Of a stretch of DNA of 42,861 nt, positions 32,857-40,597 are shown one piece after another (the stretch's first letter is position 1; each line of letters begins with the position of its first letter). The notes under the pieces are model-generated. The model did not search any database and was not told where the DNA came from. It saw only the letters and a list, made by a program, of their open reading frames with translations. Source of the DNA: Spirochaetota bacterium (GTDB taxonomy: Bacteria; Spirochaetota; UBA4802; UBA5368); assembly GCA_004297825.1 (NCBI GenBank), contig SCSX01000084.1, positions 1 to 42,861 on the forward strand. Reading direction: 5' to 3'. The position numbers were made by a program, and so were the translations under genes.

Positions 32857-33009
32857 ATGGTGTCTATCCAGGGCGAACTTATAATGAACCGACCTTCAGG
32901 GGAACAGGCGGTGTCCCTCAAGGTATGCCCCGAATGCGGCGCACGGCTGGTTCCCGAATCGGGCTGTTTCTACTGCAGATCGTGCGGCTATTCTCCGTGC
33001 AAAGTTTAA
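32857..33009 (+). CDS. Small zinc-ribbon protein (50 residues)
   Basis: A 50-residue protein with a strong ribosome site (ACGGAGG, six nt before the ATG) and its own promoter. The C-terminal 27 residues carry six cysteines: CPECGARLV, then E-S-G-C-F-Y-C-R-S-C-G-Y-S-P-C. The layout C-x2-C ... C-x2-C-x2-C-G-x3-C is that of the zinc ribbon found at the C-terminus of B12-dependent ribonucleotide reductase (NrdJ) and some related proteins, here as a free-standing unit. The first 22 residues are polar and unremarkable. The gene is divergent from a ClpX-like ATPase that lacks its zinc domain. A functional link is attractive but unproven. Role unknown: zinc binding is a confident inference from the cysteines, nothing more. 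Confidence 0.8.
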   Translation: MVSIQGELIMNRPSGEQAVSLKVCPECGARLVPESGCFYCRSCGYSPCKV

Positions 33010-33076
33010 GGATGCGGATTGCAGATAATCAAATCGCAACTCTTAGAGAAGCGAAGCGTCAACGGATTTCGGGGTT

Positions 33077-33100
33077 CCGATAAAACCACAGGTTGATCGG
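33077..33100 (+). other. Imperfect hairpin after the zinc-ribbon gene
   Basis: CCGAT-AA-AACC pairs with GGTT-G-ATCGG around ACA, 68 nt after the zinc-ribbon stop. No T-tract follows, so termination is doubtful. It may be an RNA 3'-end structure. Confidence 0.3.
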
Positions 33101-33164
33101 GCTCAAGCGTCGGCCATGATTACAAGGCAGCGGGTGCACACTAAACGTCAACTACAGGAGCGAT

Positions 33165-33386
33165 ATGAACGGTTATGAATTCAATGCAACTGGTTTTCAT
33201 GCTCAGGGTCCCGGGCCGCGGGCTGGATATCCGTATACTGCTCAGGGACAGGAAATTGCTCCTGGTCGTAAGGAGAACCGCTCCGCGCCCGAACCCGCGT
33301 TCCGCACCGTTGTCTCAATCTTTCGCGGTACGCTCGTCAACGGCGATGTAAAATCGTTCGACGCATGCGAGTCCTTTATGTTCTAG
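33165..33386 (+). CDS. Small hypothetical protein (73 residues)
   Basis: An open frame of 73 codons with a good ribosome site (CAGGAG four nt before the ATG) and an intrinsic terminator about 105 nt past its stop, so it is probably a real gene. The first half is rich in Gly, Pro, Tyr and Gln (GFHAQGPGPRAGYPYTAQGQ), the second half is ordinary. There is no signal peptide, membrane helix or motif that I recognise. It could share a transcript with the zinc-ribbon gene 155 nt upstream. Function unknown. Some doubt remains whether it is translated. Confidence 0.5.
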   Translation: MNGYEFNATGFHAQGPGPRAGYPYTAQGQEIAPGRKENRSAPEPAFRTVVSIFRGTLVNGDVKSFDACESFMF

Positions 33387-33490
33387 CTTAACACGAATAC
33401 TATGGGACAGGGCTGTTACACATTCTCCCCTTTCGCCCCACCTTAACTCCCACCCCCCACTTAGAGCGATCCCTGTCTCTTTGTATACAA

Positions 33491-33522
33491 AGGGGAATCG
33501 GAAACGATTCCCCTATTTTTTT
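33491..33522 (+). terminator. Strong intrinsic terminator
   Basis: AGGGGAATCG and CGATTCCCCT form a perfect 10-bp stem around GAAA, followed by ATTTTTTT. It ends the transcript of the small gene(s) upstream. A 14-bp palindrome, CTTTGTATACAAAG (33479-33492), abuts it, and GACAGGG (33406-33412) can pair with CCCTGTC (33471-33477). Confidence 0.92.
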
Positions 33523-33760
33523 GGGTGCGCCCTTTATCCGGAAAGTGGACGCAATTTCCTGGATATTTAAATTAGTCAGTGACGAATCGCAGAAAAGTGC
33601 AATTGTTCTTGTGTGCAGTCAGGCCGCTGCCGGGTGCGCCTCAAAGACATGGATGATACCGATCTTCCGGTCGGACCCGCGTTCCTGGAGGTGCTCAGGG
33701 GGAAAATGTGATTTCGACGCACAGTTCATTCCCTGAGAAGCACATCTTGTTCCACGCCTA
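33523..33760. other. Intergenic region between two terminators
   Basis: No credible gene was seen; a 71-codon frame here lacks a ribosome site and family resemblance. The stretch is bounded by a terminator at 33491-33522 and by a promoter-terminator pair at 33761-33829. Confidence 0.4.
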
Positions 33761-33789
33761 TTGACAGACCGTGACCGGCAGTTTATTAC
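33761..33789 (+). promoter_or_regulatory. Promoter ahead of the 7TM gene
   Basis: A perfect TTGACA (33761-33766) and TATTAC (33784-33789) are 17 bp apart. The predicted start near 33796 is only a few bases before a terminator hairpin, an unusual arrangement. Confidence 0.6.
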
Positions 33790-33801
33790 TTTTTATCAAC
33801 G

Positions 33802-33829
33802 AAGGCTCCATTCGGGGCCTTTTTATTTA
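33802..33829 (+). terminator. Intrinsic terminator just after a promoter
   Basis: AAGGCTCC and GGGGCCTT form an 8-bp stem (one G-T) around ATTC, followed by TTTTTATTT. It lies between the promoter at 33761-33789 and the 7TM gene, so it would abort most transcripts unless regulated. Confidence 0.75.
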
Positions 33830-33903
33830 AGTAATTGCGGGGTGCGGAGGATGTCCCCCAATCCGGCGGATCGTCCCCGATCCTGACCGGAATGGGAACT
33901 CGG

Positions 33904-34593
33904 ATGGACGGTTTCATGGCAAACATAACTGTGTATGCGCTGCCCCGGTGTCTGCTGCTGCTGACGGGATTGTCGCTATTTAGCGTTGCCGTTACCAGGA
34001 GGAACCGGCGATCCGAAACGACAATGTTCGGACTTTTGTGCCTGTGGTCGTCTTTAACGGCATTTGATATTGTCCCCAATCTTTTCTTCAAGGGCGATAC
34101 GGGTCGGATCGAGCGAATAGAGCGCGCCATTCACACCCTGTACGTGTTCGCACCCTGGATGGGGATTCTGTTCATTCATTCGGTGGCACGTTACAGGAAC
34201 AGGGGGGTAACTGTCGCGGGTTTCGCCCTGAGCGCGGTCATATCGCTTTCTACATTTAGCGATTATTACATCTACGGCCTCCGGGAATCCCCATGGGGAT
34301 ACATTCCCAGGGCCGGCATCATGCTGCAGGTGTTCTTCGCATTCGCCCTGCTGACTATGATGTATGGAATCTTCATGTTATCGAGGAGAAACAAGAGCGC
34401 GGTCAATGAAAACGAGCGCGTCAAGCTCCGGCTCCTGGTGTTTTCCATAGTACTGTTTTTCCAGATGACGCTGGGCAGCCTCCCGGTGATGCACGGGATC
34501 GATTTCTATCCCGTGGGGAACTTCGTCTTCATCCCGCTGATTCTAATGGCCTGGGGCATATACCGATATGAATGGATTCCCGGTAAATCGTAA
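33904..34593 (+). CDS. Stand-alone 7TM sensor domain (histidine-kinase N-terminal type)
   Basis: A 229-residue membrane protein with seven hydrophobic helices, resembling the 7TM region found at the N-terminus of some histidine kinases and diguanylate cyclases. The last helix ends with AWGIYRYEWIPGKS and then a stop, exactly where an effector (PAS, kinase or GGDEF domain) normally begins. So it is either a sensor module that works with a separate partner or the remnant of a truncated receptor. No effector-like sequence is visible in the AT-rich 216 nt that follow. The start at 33904 is chosen by hydrophobic pattern; ATG 33916 is possible. A promoter and an immediate terminator lie upstream. 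Confidence 0.7.
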   Translation: MDGFMANITVYALPRCLLLLTGLSLFSVAVTRRNRRSETTMFGLLCLWSSLTAFDIVPNLFFKGDTGRIERIERAIHTLYVFAPWMGILFIHSVARYRNRGVTVAGFALSAVISLSTFSDYYIYGLRESPWGYIPRAGIMLQVFFAFALLTMMYGIFMLSRRNKSAVNENERVKLRLLVFSIVLFFQMTLGSLPVMHGIDFYPVGNFVFIPLILMAWGIYRYEWIPGKS

Positions 34594-34809
34594 TGACGCG
34601 GGCTTTAAATTGCAGATGTCGGAAAAAATTTTGTCAAATTTCAGACTTCATCTCGACTACTTCAACGAGAATATGGAGTTGATACTTTCTTATTTTAGGC
34701 GTTTGCCAAATCTATTCGCAAAATGCTCCCACTGGCTTCAGGCATGGGCGCGGTGTACAAAAAAATGGCGTGGTATTAAAATCTGCACCAGTCTCTTCGG
34801 GGGAATCAC

Positions 34810-35715
34810 ATGAACTACAGATTAGCAATGCGAGCGTTCTCACTCCTCACGGTCCTCTCCATGATGAACGTCGTTCAGTGCAGCAAATCCAGGGAGGCCA
34901 GGGCGGTCACGACCCTCGTCACCGGGCAGGTATCGGTCACCTACGACGGGCGTAAGCCGATCGCGCTCAACGTCGGCGACGAGGTAAGGCGCGGGGCCGT
35001 CGTCACGACCGAGGCAATGTCGTCGGCGACCATACAATTGAATGAAGTGGGAATAGTCCGTATCGCCGAGAATTCGCGGCTCGAACTGAAATCGATCATC
35101 GCCGAAAACGGGGCGACGGAGTTGAAGCTCGAAAGTGGGGCGATCTTCTCCCGCGTTTTAAAGAGGCCCGGAACGGAATACAGGGTGCAGACACCCACGC
35201 TGGTCGCATCCGTCCGCGGCACCGAATTCATGGTGACCTCGGACTGGTCGCGGGGCGGCGTGTTTGTGCGCGAGGGGACCGTTGCCGTATCCACGCCCGT
35301 GGACAAGACCGAGAAGCCCGTCACGGTGAAAAAGCGCGCCGCGGTCGGTAGTGACGGCCGCGCCGTGGTCGTCCCCCAGGTTCGCGTGGAGGAGCTCATC
35401 CTCGAGAAGCACGCGCTTCAGCCCTATATCGAGAATATCGAAACCAAAAAACCCGCCGAGATCGAGAAGGTGTTCAAGAAGATCGAGGTTGAGGAGCGGG
35501 CGATCGATCAGAAGATCGAGGACATTAAGCTCACGGCGCTGCAAAAGCTCAAAAAGCAGGGGAAGCCCCTGGTGAGGCTCTTTCTCAGGGACGGAAGCCA
35601 GATCATAGGTTCCGTCGAAGAAACGACCGCGGCCGGGCTCAAGCTCGACACGGGTGAGAGCGTCATAGAGATACCCAAGGGCGACATACGGCGCCGGGTG
35701 CCCGAGCAGCAATAG
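34810..35715 (+). CDS. FecR-domain lipoprotein with C-terminal beta module
   Basis: A 301-residue probable lipoprotein. The signal sequence ends at a relaxed lipobox, MMNVVQC-SKS (Cys24), common in spirochaetes. A FecR domain spans about 35-165 (GDEVRRGAVVTTEAMSSATIQL, RIAENSRLELKSI, PTLVASVRGTEFMV). A charged helical section (about 195-245) follows. A small beta module (about 256-297: RLFLRDGSQIIGSVEE, then IEIPKGDIRR) is shared with the two barrel proteins downstream. No sigma factor gene is adjacent, so this is not a classical FecI/FecR signalling pair. Such free FecR lipoproteins are thought to act at the cell envelope. GGGGGA lies seven nt before the ATG. First gene of a five-gene operon. 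Confidence 0.85.
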   Translation: MNYRLAMRAFSLLTVLSMMNVVQCSKSREARAVTTLVTGQVSVTYDGRKPIALNVGDEVRRGAVVTTEAMSSATIQLNEVGIVRIAENSRLELKSIIAENGATELKLESGAIFSRVLKRPGTEYRVQTPTLVASVRGTEFMVTSDWSRGGVFVREGTVAVSTPVDKTEKPVTVKKRAAVGSDGRAVVVPQVRVEELILEKHALQPYIENIETKKPAEIEKVFKKIEVEERAIDQKIEDIKLTALQKLKKQGKPLVRLFLRDGSQIIGSVEETTAAGLKLDTGESVIEIPKGDIRRRVPEQQ

Positions 35716-35754
35716 GAACCGGAAGGCGATTCGTGAACGAGGGAGATCGCTGAT

Positions 35755-36630
35755 ATGAGAGTCCAGGCGACACGAGCCATCCAGGCCGTCTCCATCCTTT
35801 TAGCGCTGTGTGCGGTCTTCGGGATGACGCACAACGCGGCGGCCGAGATCGTCTACCTGAAAAACGGCAGCGTCGTCAAGGGGACGATTGTCCGGGAAAC
35901 CAGGACCGGGATCACGCTGAAAGACGGCGACCGCGAGCGGGAGATTCCCAACGCGGACATCACGCGGGTGATGTACGGGAACATGGACATGGAAGAGGTC
36001 TATATCCTGGGCATGGACGGTTCAATAACCAGGGAATACATGGTGGACCAGGACAAGGACGCGATCACCGTGCGTGACAAGCCCGACTCCCCGGCCGAGC
36101 GGACCATTTTGAGAAGGGACATCAGGGAGATTTCACGGGACGCCCACTATCCCGTGGACCTGGAGTTTTATATGAAACCCGCCGCCTTCGTGCCGCTTGA
36201 TTCCGGCAGGGCCGATCTTAAGACGACGGGACAGTATACGCTCGGAATGGGATTCAATTCCATGATGGCGCCCAACCTCAGATTAATGTTCGAAACGGGC
36301 TTTCTCCGTTCGGAGAGCGGAACGAATTCCGGCCAGTCCCTGAGGATCGTTCCCGTCACCTTGAGTCTGGCCTACAACTATTTCCTCGCCCGGGAGTTCA
36401 CGCTGATCCCGAAGCTGGGAGGGGGTCTGGGCATCTCGCAGTTTGAAACCGGCGAGGGGGACGTCATGAAGTCGAACCTGCTTGCGGCGACCGCGGGATG
36501 CGGACTGATGTATCGCCCGAACCGCGGCGCGTACTCCTTCGGGCTGTGGGCCGAATACGCGTTCTTCTTCGATGGCGCGAGCGTCTTCCAGGCCGGGGTA
36601 ATAGGCATGTCGTGCGGATACAGGTTGTAG
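35755..36630 (+). CDS. Outer-membrane beta-barrel-like protein A with two N-terminal beta modules
   Basis: A 291-residue exported protein. The signal peptide ends near HNAAA-EIVYL (residue 30). Two copies of the small beta module follow: about 31-76 (VYLKNGSVVKGTIVRE, REIPNADITRVMYG) and about 79-130 (EVYILGMDGSITREYMV, ILRRDIREIS). From about 132 on, alternating strands starting P-V-D-L-E-F and ending CGYRL suggest an eight-strand-type barrel with a terminal aromatic/Leu strand. GGGAGA lies upstream of the ATG. It is a paralogue of the barrel protein at 40598-41479 (shared PVDLEF, similar strand order). Presumed outer-membrane location is an inference from composition; porin, scaffold or assembly roles are all possible. 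Confidence 0.8.
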   Translation: MRVQATRAIQAVSILLALCAVFGMTHNAAAEIVYLKNGSVVKGTIVRETRTGITLKDGDREREIPNADITRVMYGNMDMEEVYILGMDGSITREYMVDQDKDAITVRDKPDSPAERTILRRDIREISRDAHYPVDLEFYMKPAAFVPLDSGRADLKTTGQYTLGMGFNSMMAPNLRLMFETGFLRSESGTNSGQSLRIVPVTLSLAYNYFLAREFTLIPKLGGGLGISQFETGEGDVMKSNLLAATAGCGLMYRPNRGAYSFGLWAEYAFFFDGASVFQAGVIGMSCGYRL

Positions 36631-36634
36631 GGAA

Positions 36635-37378
36635 ATGGGAAACACGATAAGGGCATTCCTGGCCGGGATATTTGCCGCATCAGCGGCGCTCGGCGGAGCC
36701 GGCTGCGGTGAGTCTTATATCGCCGATATGAAAAGCTTCGAAAAAAACGAGTCCCCGGTGATCGATACGTTTACGTCGAATATCGACCCCCTTGCCGTCG
36801 AGATCTATCCCGGCATGGAGATGCTGCTCACGGTGAAGGCACATGACATCGAGGGCGATCCCATCACCTATGCCTTCAAATCCGCGCAGGGGACGATGCG
36901 CAATCTGGTGCATACCGCCGACGGGTGCACCGTGGATTATTTCATAAAATCCACGTGCGGCAGCAGCGATTCAATCCCCATCACGGTCATCGCCACGGAC
37001 GATAAAGGCGCGTCGTCCTCGCGCACCATCGACATGGGAGACGGCACGACCGGTCCTGTCTTTTCGTCATCGACCTGGACCGGCAGCACCACGCTCGCGT
37101 CCGGCGGCACCATGAGTGTCGACTTTTCAGTCGATCGCTCGGGATTCTACCAGGTGAGGTTTCAGAATTCGCTGGTCAGCACAATCGATTTTGATATGTC
37201 TCATGCTTCCTTTTTTTATACGGCCGGTGACCCGAAGACGGTCATATTCCATGCGCTAACCGGAACAGATGAGAACACAAACCTGCCGGCGGCGGGCACC
37301 TACAATGTCTATGTCCTGTTGCTCGATAAGTTCAATCGGCTGTCCTGCGTTTCGAATACGGTCACCGTCATTGATTAG
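36635..37378 (+). CDS. Lipoprotein, short paralogue of the GLUG-repeat lipoprotein N-terminus
   Basis: A 247-residue probable lipoprotein with lipobox LGGAGC (Cys24). Two beta-sandwich-like segments follow, cadherin/Ig-like in pattern (ESPVIDTFTSNIDPL, LLTVKAHDIEGDPITYAF, PITVIATDDKGASSS; then SGFYQVRF, DFDMSHASFFYTAGDP, YNVYVLLLDKFN). The protein aligns along nearly its entire length with residues about 20-245 of the next protein, so it looks like the duplicated N-terminal unit of that larger lipoprotein. The start is 4 nt after the barrel A stop. No function is known. A surface or periplasmic partner of barrel A is a reasonable guess from the operon. Confidence 0.8.
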   Translation: MGNTIRAFLAGIFAASAALGGAGCGESYIADMKSFEKNESPVIDTFTSNIDPLAVEIYPGMEMLLTVKAHDIEGDPITYAFKSAQGTMRNLVHTADGCTVDYFIKSTCGSSDSIPITVIATDDKGASSSRTIDMGDGTTGPVFSSSTWTGSTTLASGGTMSVDFSVDRSGFYQVRFQNSLVSTIDFDMSHASFFYTAGDPKTVIFHALTGTDENTNLPAAGTYNVYVLLLDKFNRLSCVSNTVTVID

Positions 37379-37401
37379 GTCCGGGGATTAGAGGATACAC
37401 T

Positions 37402-40400
37402 ATGAGAACGCGATTAATAAATATTTTTGGTTTATTTCTCCTCCTTCCCTTCCTTCTCGCATCCGGCTGCAGCGAGGTGGTGGGCCCGCTCAAGGACTTC
37501 ACCCCGAACAAGGCGCCATCCATCATCAGCTTCACCGACGACCTCGTTCCCGCGACGCCCATTGTCCCGGGCCTGACCTCCCTCCTCGCGGTGGAGGCGA
37601 GCGACCCCGAGGGCGAGGCGCTCCACTTTGAGTACAGCTCCGCCGACGGGAGCTTCTCCGACCAGACGGACACGAAGTCCGGGAGCACGGTTACCTTCCA
37701 CGCGGGAAGCCATATCATCCCCCTGCAGCCGGTGAGCGTGAAGGTGACGGTCAGTGACGACCGGAAAGGAAAGGCGTCGCAGGAAATTGTCCTGGGGACG
37801 ACGGCAAGTGGTCCCGCCCTTACCTCGATAGGGGATATCCCCGTCTATACCGCCTCGAGCGGGCAGGTCAACTACACCTTCACCGCCAACACCTCCGGGC
37901 TCTACCAAGTGCAGGCCGTAGCCGGCACCGGGGCCGTTGCGCCGGCCTACGACATGGGCCTGGCGAATTACTATTACCACGCCGGCAGCGAGGTCACGGT
38001 CAGCGTAGACGGGCCCGACTGGCTCGGCATCGAGGGCGACGTAAGGGTTTCTGTGAGCGCGCAGAGCAGGGTATGGGTGCTGCTCAAGGACTCCATGGAT
38101 GCCGTGGGAACCGCGTCGTTCATCCTGACGCTCGACGACGGGAAGCCCTCCTCGACGGTGAGCGTGCCGGACGGGACGGAGGCGCTGAGCGCCTTTCAGG
38201 TGGCCATAACGGCAAGCGACGCGTTATCCGGCGTGTCGCGGATCAGCTACACGGTGAATGGGGGCGACCCGGACTTTACCGGCACCGGCACGGTGGTGAC
38301 GGGAGCCTCGGCCGTCGCGACCATAGGGGCAGGAGGCTACGGCACTTACACCTTGAAATATCGCGCTATCGACGCGGTGGGGAACACGGAGGATGTGAAG
38401 AGTGTAACCTACACGGTGGTGAGCGGAGACCATACGCCGCCGGTTTCCACCGTGAATCCTGCCAACGGTCAAATATCCAAGAGCTCGTTCACGGCGACCA
38501 TAAGCGCGACCGACAATCTCGTGGGCGTATCGAGGATCAGCTACGTAGTGAATAGTGCCGCGATCCCGGATTTTTCCGGCAACAACGGGACGATAGTGAC
38601 GGGAAGCACGGCAAATGTGCCCATTGGCAGCTCCGGCGACGGCACCTACGAGCTCAAATACCGCGCCATCGACAAAGAGGATAACCTGGAGGATGTGAAG
38701 ACCGCAACCTACATCGTCGACGGCGTCAAACCCTCCACGACCGTGAATCCCGCGAACCTGCACAGGTCGACGACGCAATTCACGGTGGACATAAGCGCAT
38801 CCGATTCGGTTTCCGGCGTATCGCGGATACGCTACACTCTGGACGGAAGCGATCCTCTGACCTCCGGAACAGCGACGGTCGTGTATGCCGATACGACCCA
38901 GGCGGTCATAGGCCCGGCGGAAGGCACCTATGAGCTCAAGTACCAGGCCATCGACAACGCGGAAAACATGGAAGATGTACGGACGGCTAATTACGCAATC
39001 GACCAGACGGCGCCGGGCGAGGTGAACCTTTCAGTCGTGAGCGCCGGCGGCGAAAGCATTACGGTGCAGTGGACGCCGCCCGGAGACTCCGACCTGAAAG
39101 ACTATCTGCTCACCATCGATTCCGAATCCGGCGGCCCAACGGTAGAGGTCGTTACAGTGATGACGTACATCTTCAGCGGCCTCACCAATGGCACGGAGTA
39201 CACCATCAAGGTGCAGACAAGGGACATCGTGGACAATACCTCGACGGGCGTGAGCATCAAAGTCACCCCGCCCGCTGAGTCCAAGACGGTGTACACAGTC
39301 TCGGGCCCTGCCGACCTCATCCAGGTAAGCGAGACTCCAGCCCGGTGGAACGGCTACATCGTGCTTTCGGGCGACATCGATGTGACCGGACAGACATGGA
39401 CGCCAATTGGTAATTCAACGGTGTGGTTCACCGGTATCTTTGACGGGAACGGCCATGCGGTGACCGGGCTTGAAATGAGCGATAGCACCCATTCGGGGCT
39501 TATAGGCTATGCGAACGGCGCGACCATCAGGAATACCGATGTAACGGGCTGCTCCATTCAGAATGCAGATTACTATTCAGGAGCGCTGGTTGGGATAGCC
39601 GACTCAACCACCATTTCCGATTGCCATGTAACGGGCATTCTCGATGCCACCGCCACCGCCACGGGAGTGGGAGGGTTCGCCGGATCGTTAATGAGCTCAA
39701 CGGTCACGGGGTGCACGGCCGACGTGGACGTGACCGACGGAGATTCATCCGTAGGTGGTTTTGCCGGATCCGTGGTTTCATCCACAATAAGCGACTGTAT
39801 AGTTACAGGAAGCGTGGTTTCGTACGACGGCAACTGTATCGCAGGCGTGGCCGGGTATGTTTCAGGAAGTTCAAGCTTTACAGGCTGCCTGTTTTCGGGA
39901 ACTGTCGTGGGGGCTAATGTAACTGGGGGAATTCTCGGCCATGGGGAGGGTCTGGTAAGCAGATGCAGATCGACGGGGACGGTAACAAGCAGTGGTGATC
40001 ATGCCGGGGGTATTGTGGGCGAGACGACTAATATCACAATAACCGAGAGTTGGGCGACCGGGGACGTGCGTGGCACCTATAATTTTGGCGGGCTCGTTGG
40101 CTGGATCAGTGTGAGTTCCACATGCGAAATCAGCAATTGCTATGCACGTGGAAATGTTACACACACCGGGAGCGGAGACAACTTTGGCGGACTGTTAGGA
40201 TACGGCATCGGTTCGGCGCTGACGATCATAAACTGCTATGCCACGGGAGCTGTTACACAATCGGGGACCACTTATGGCGGCTTTGTGGGGTATATCGACG
40301 GCCCGACGATTACGAATTGCTTTTATTATCAGCCGCCGAAAAACCCCGCTGTAGGGGATGCGGGGGGTTATTACACGACGCAGGCACTTATGCTGCAGCA

Positions 40401-40497
40401 GTCCACCTATACCGGATGGGACTTCACGAATACCTGGAACATAGACGGTACCAACGACGGCTTCCCGTATCTGCGGGAGAACCCGCCGTTGCCGTAA
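37402..40497 (+). CDS. Large surface lipoprotein: OmpL47-like repeats, Fn3 and GLUG repeats
   Basis: A 1031-residue modular lipoprotein. Order: signal with lipobox LASGC (Cys23); an N-terminal unit (about 30-245) homologous to the preceding lipoprotein; three OmpL47-like/chitobiase-linker repeats at about 247-340, 345-440 and 441-534 (each with S-G-V-S-R-I-x-Y-T and Y-x-L-K-Y-x-A-I-D motifs); one fibronectin type III domain (about 536-622); then a Ser/Thr/Gly-rich beta-helix of GLUG repeats (about 690-975), recognisable by repeated G-G-F-A-G/G-G-L-V-G and T-I-S-D-C/I-x-N-C-Y-A-x-G steps. The C-terminus ends DGFPYLRENPPLP, typical of GLUG proteins. An adhesin or surface-binding role is likely by analogy. 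AGAGG precedes the ATG. Confidence 0.88.
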   Translation: MRTRLINIFGLFLLLPFLLASGCSEVVGPLKDFTPNKAPSIISFTDDLVPATPIVPGLTSLLAVEASDPEGEALHFEYSSADGSFSDQTDTKSGSTVTFHAGSHIIPLQPVSVKVTVSDDRKGKASQEIVLGTTASGPALTSIGDIPVYTASSGQVNYTFTANTSGLYQVQAVAGTGAVAPAYDMGLANYYYHAGSEVTVSVDGPDWLGIEGDVRVSVSAQSRVWVLLKDSMDAVGTASFILTLDDGKPSSTVSVPDGTEALSAFQVAITASDALSGVSRISYTVNGGDPDFTGTGTVVTGASAVATIGAGGYGTYTLKYRAIDAVGNTEDVKSVTYTVVSGDHTPPVSTVNPANGQISKSSFTATISATDNLVGVSRISYVVNSAAIPDFSGNNGTIVTGSTANVPIGSSGDGTYELKYRAIDKEDNLEDVKTATYIVDGVKPSTTVNPANLHRSTTQFTVDISASDSVSGVSRIRYTLDGSDPLTSGTATVVYADTTQAVIGPAEGTYELKYQAIDNAENMEDVRTANYAIDQTAPGEVNLSVVSAGGESITVQWTPPGDSDLKDYLLTIDSESGGPTVEVVTVMTYIFSGLTNGTEYTIKVQTRDIVDNTSTGVSIKVTPPAESKTVYTVSGPADLIQVSETPARWNGYIVLSGDIDVTGQTWTPIGNSTVWFTGIFDGNGHAVTGLEMSDSTHSGLIGYANGATIRNTDVTGCSIQNADYYSGALVGIADSTTISDCHVTGILDATATATGVGGFAGSLMSSTVTGCTADVDVTDGDSSVGGFAGSVVSSTISDCIVTGSVVSYDGNCIAGVAGYVSGSSSFTGCLFSGTVVGANVTGGILGHGEGLVSRCRSTGTVTSSGDHAGGIVGETTNITITESWATGDVRGTYNFGGLVGWISVSSTCEISNCYARGNVTHTGSGDNFGGLLGYGIGSALTIINCYATGAVTQSGTTYGGFVGYIDGPTITNCFYYQPPKNPAVGDAGGYYTTQALMLQQSTYTGWDFTNTWNIDGTNDGFPYLRENPPLP

Positions 40498-40597
40498 CGG
40501 GAAGATGACCCGACGGGAATGCGGGGATATAAATCAAGGAACGAGGCGCCGTCCGGATGCGGGCGATATCAGACCTCAGAGCCTTAAAGGAGAACCG

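Noticed and set aside
33521-33736. 71-codon frame starting at the terminator T-tract
   Set aside because: Starts within the terminator tail, has no ribosome site and no recognisable features.
34568-34813. 81-codon frame between the 7TM gene and the FecR lipoprotein
   Set aside because: No ribosome site, starts inside the 7TM gene, no recognisable effector domain; the region is simply AT-rich.
37402-40497. CRISPR-like direct repeats
   Set aside because: The periodicity is protein-level (OmpL47-like and GLUG repeats) with diverged DNA; there are no identical repeats with unique spacers and no cas genes.
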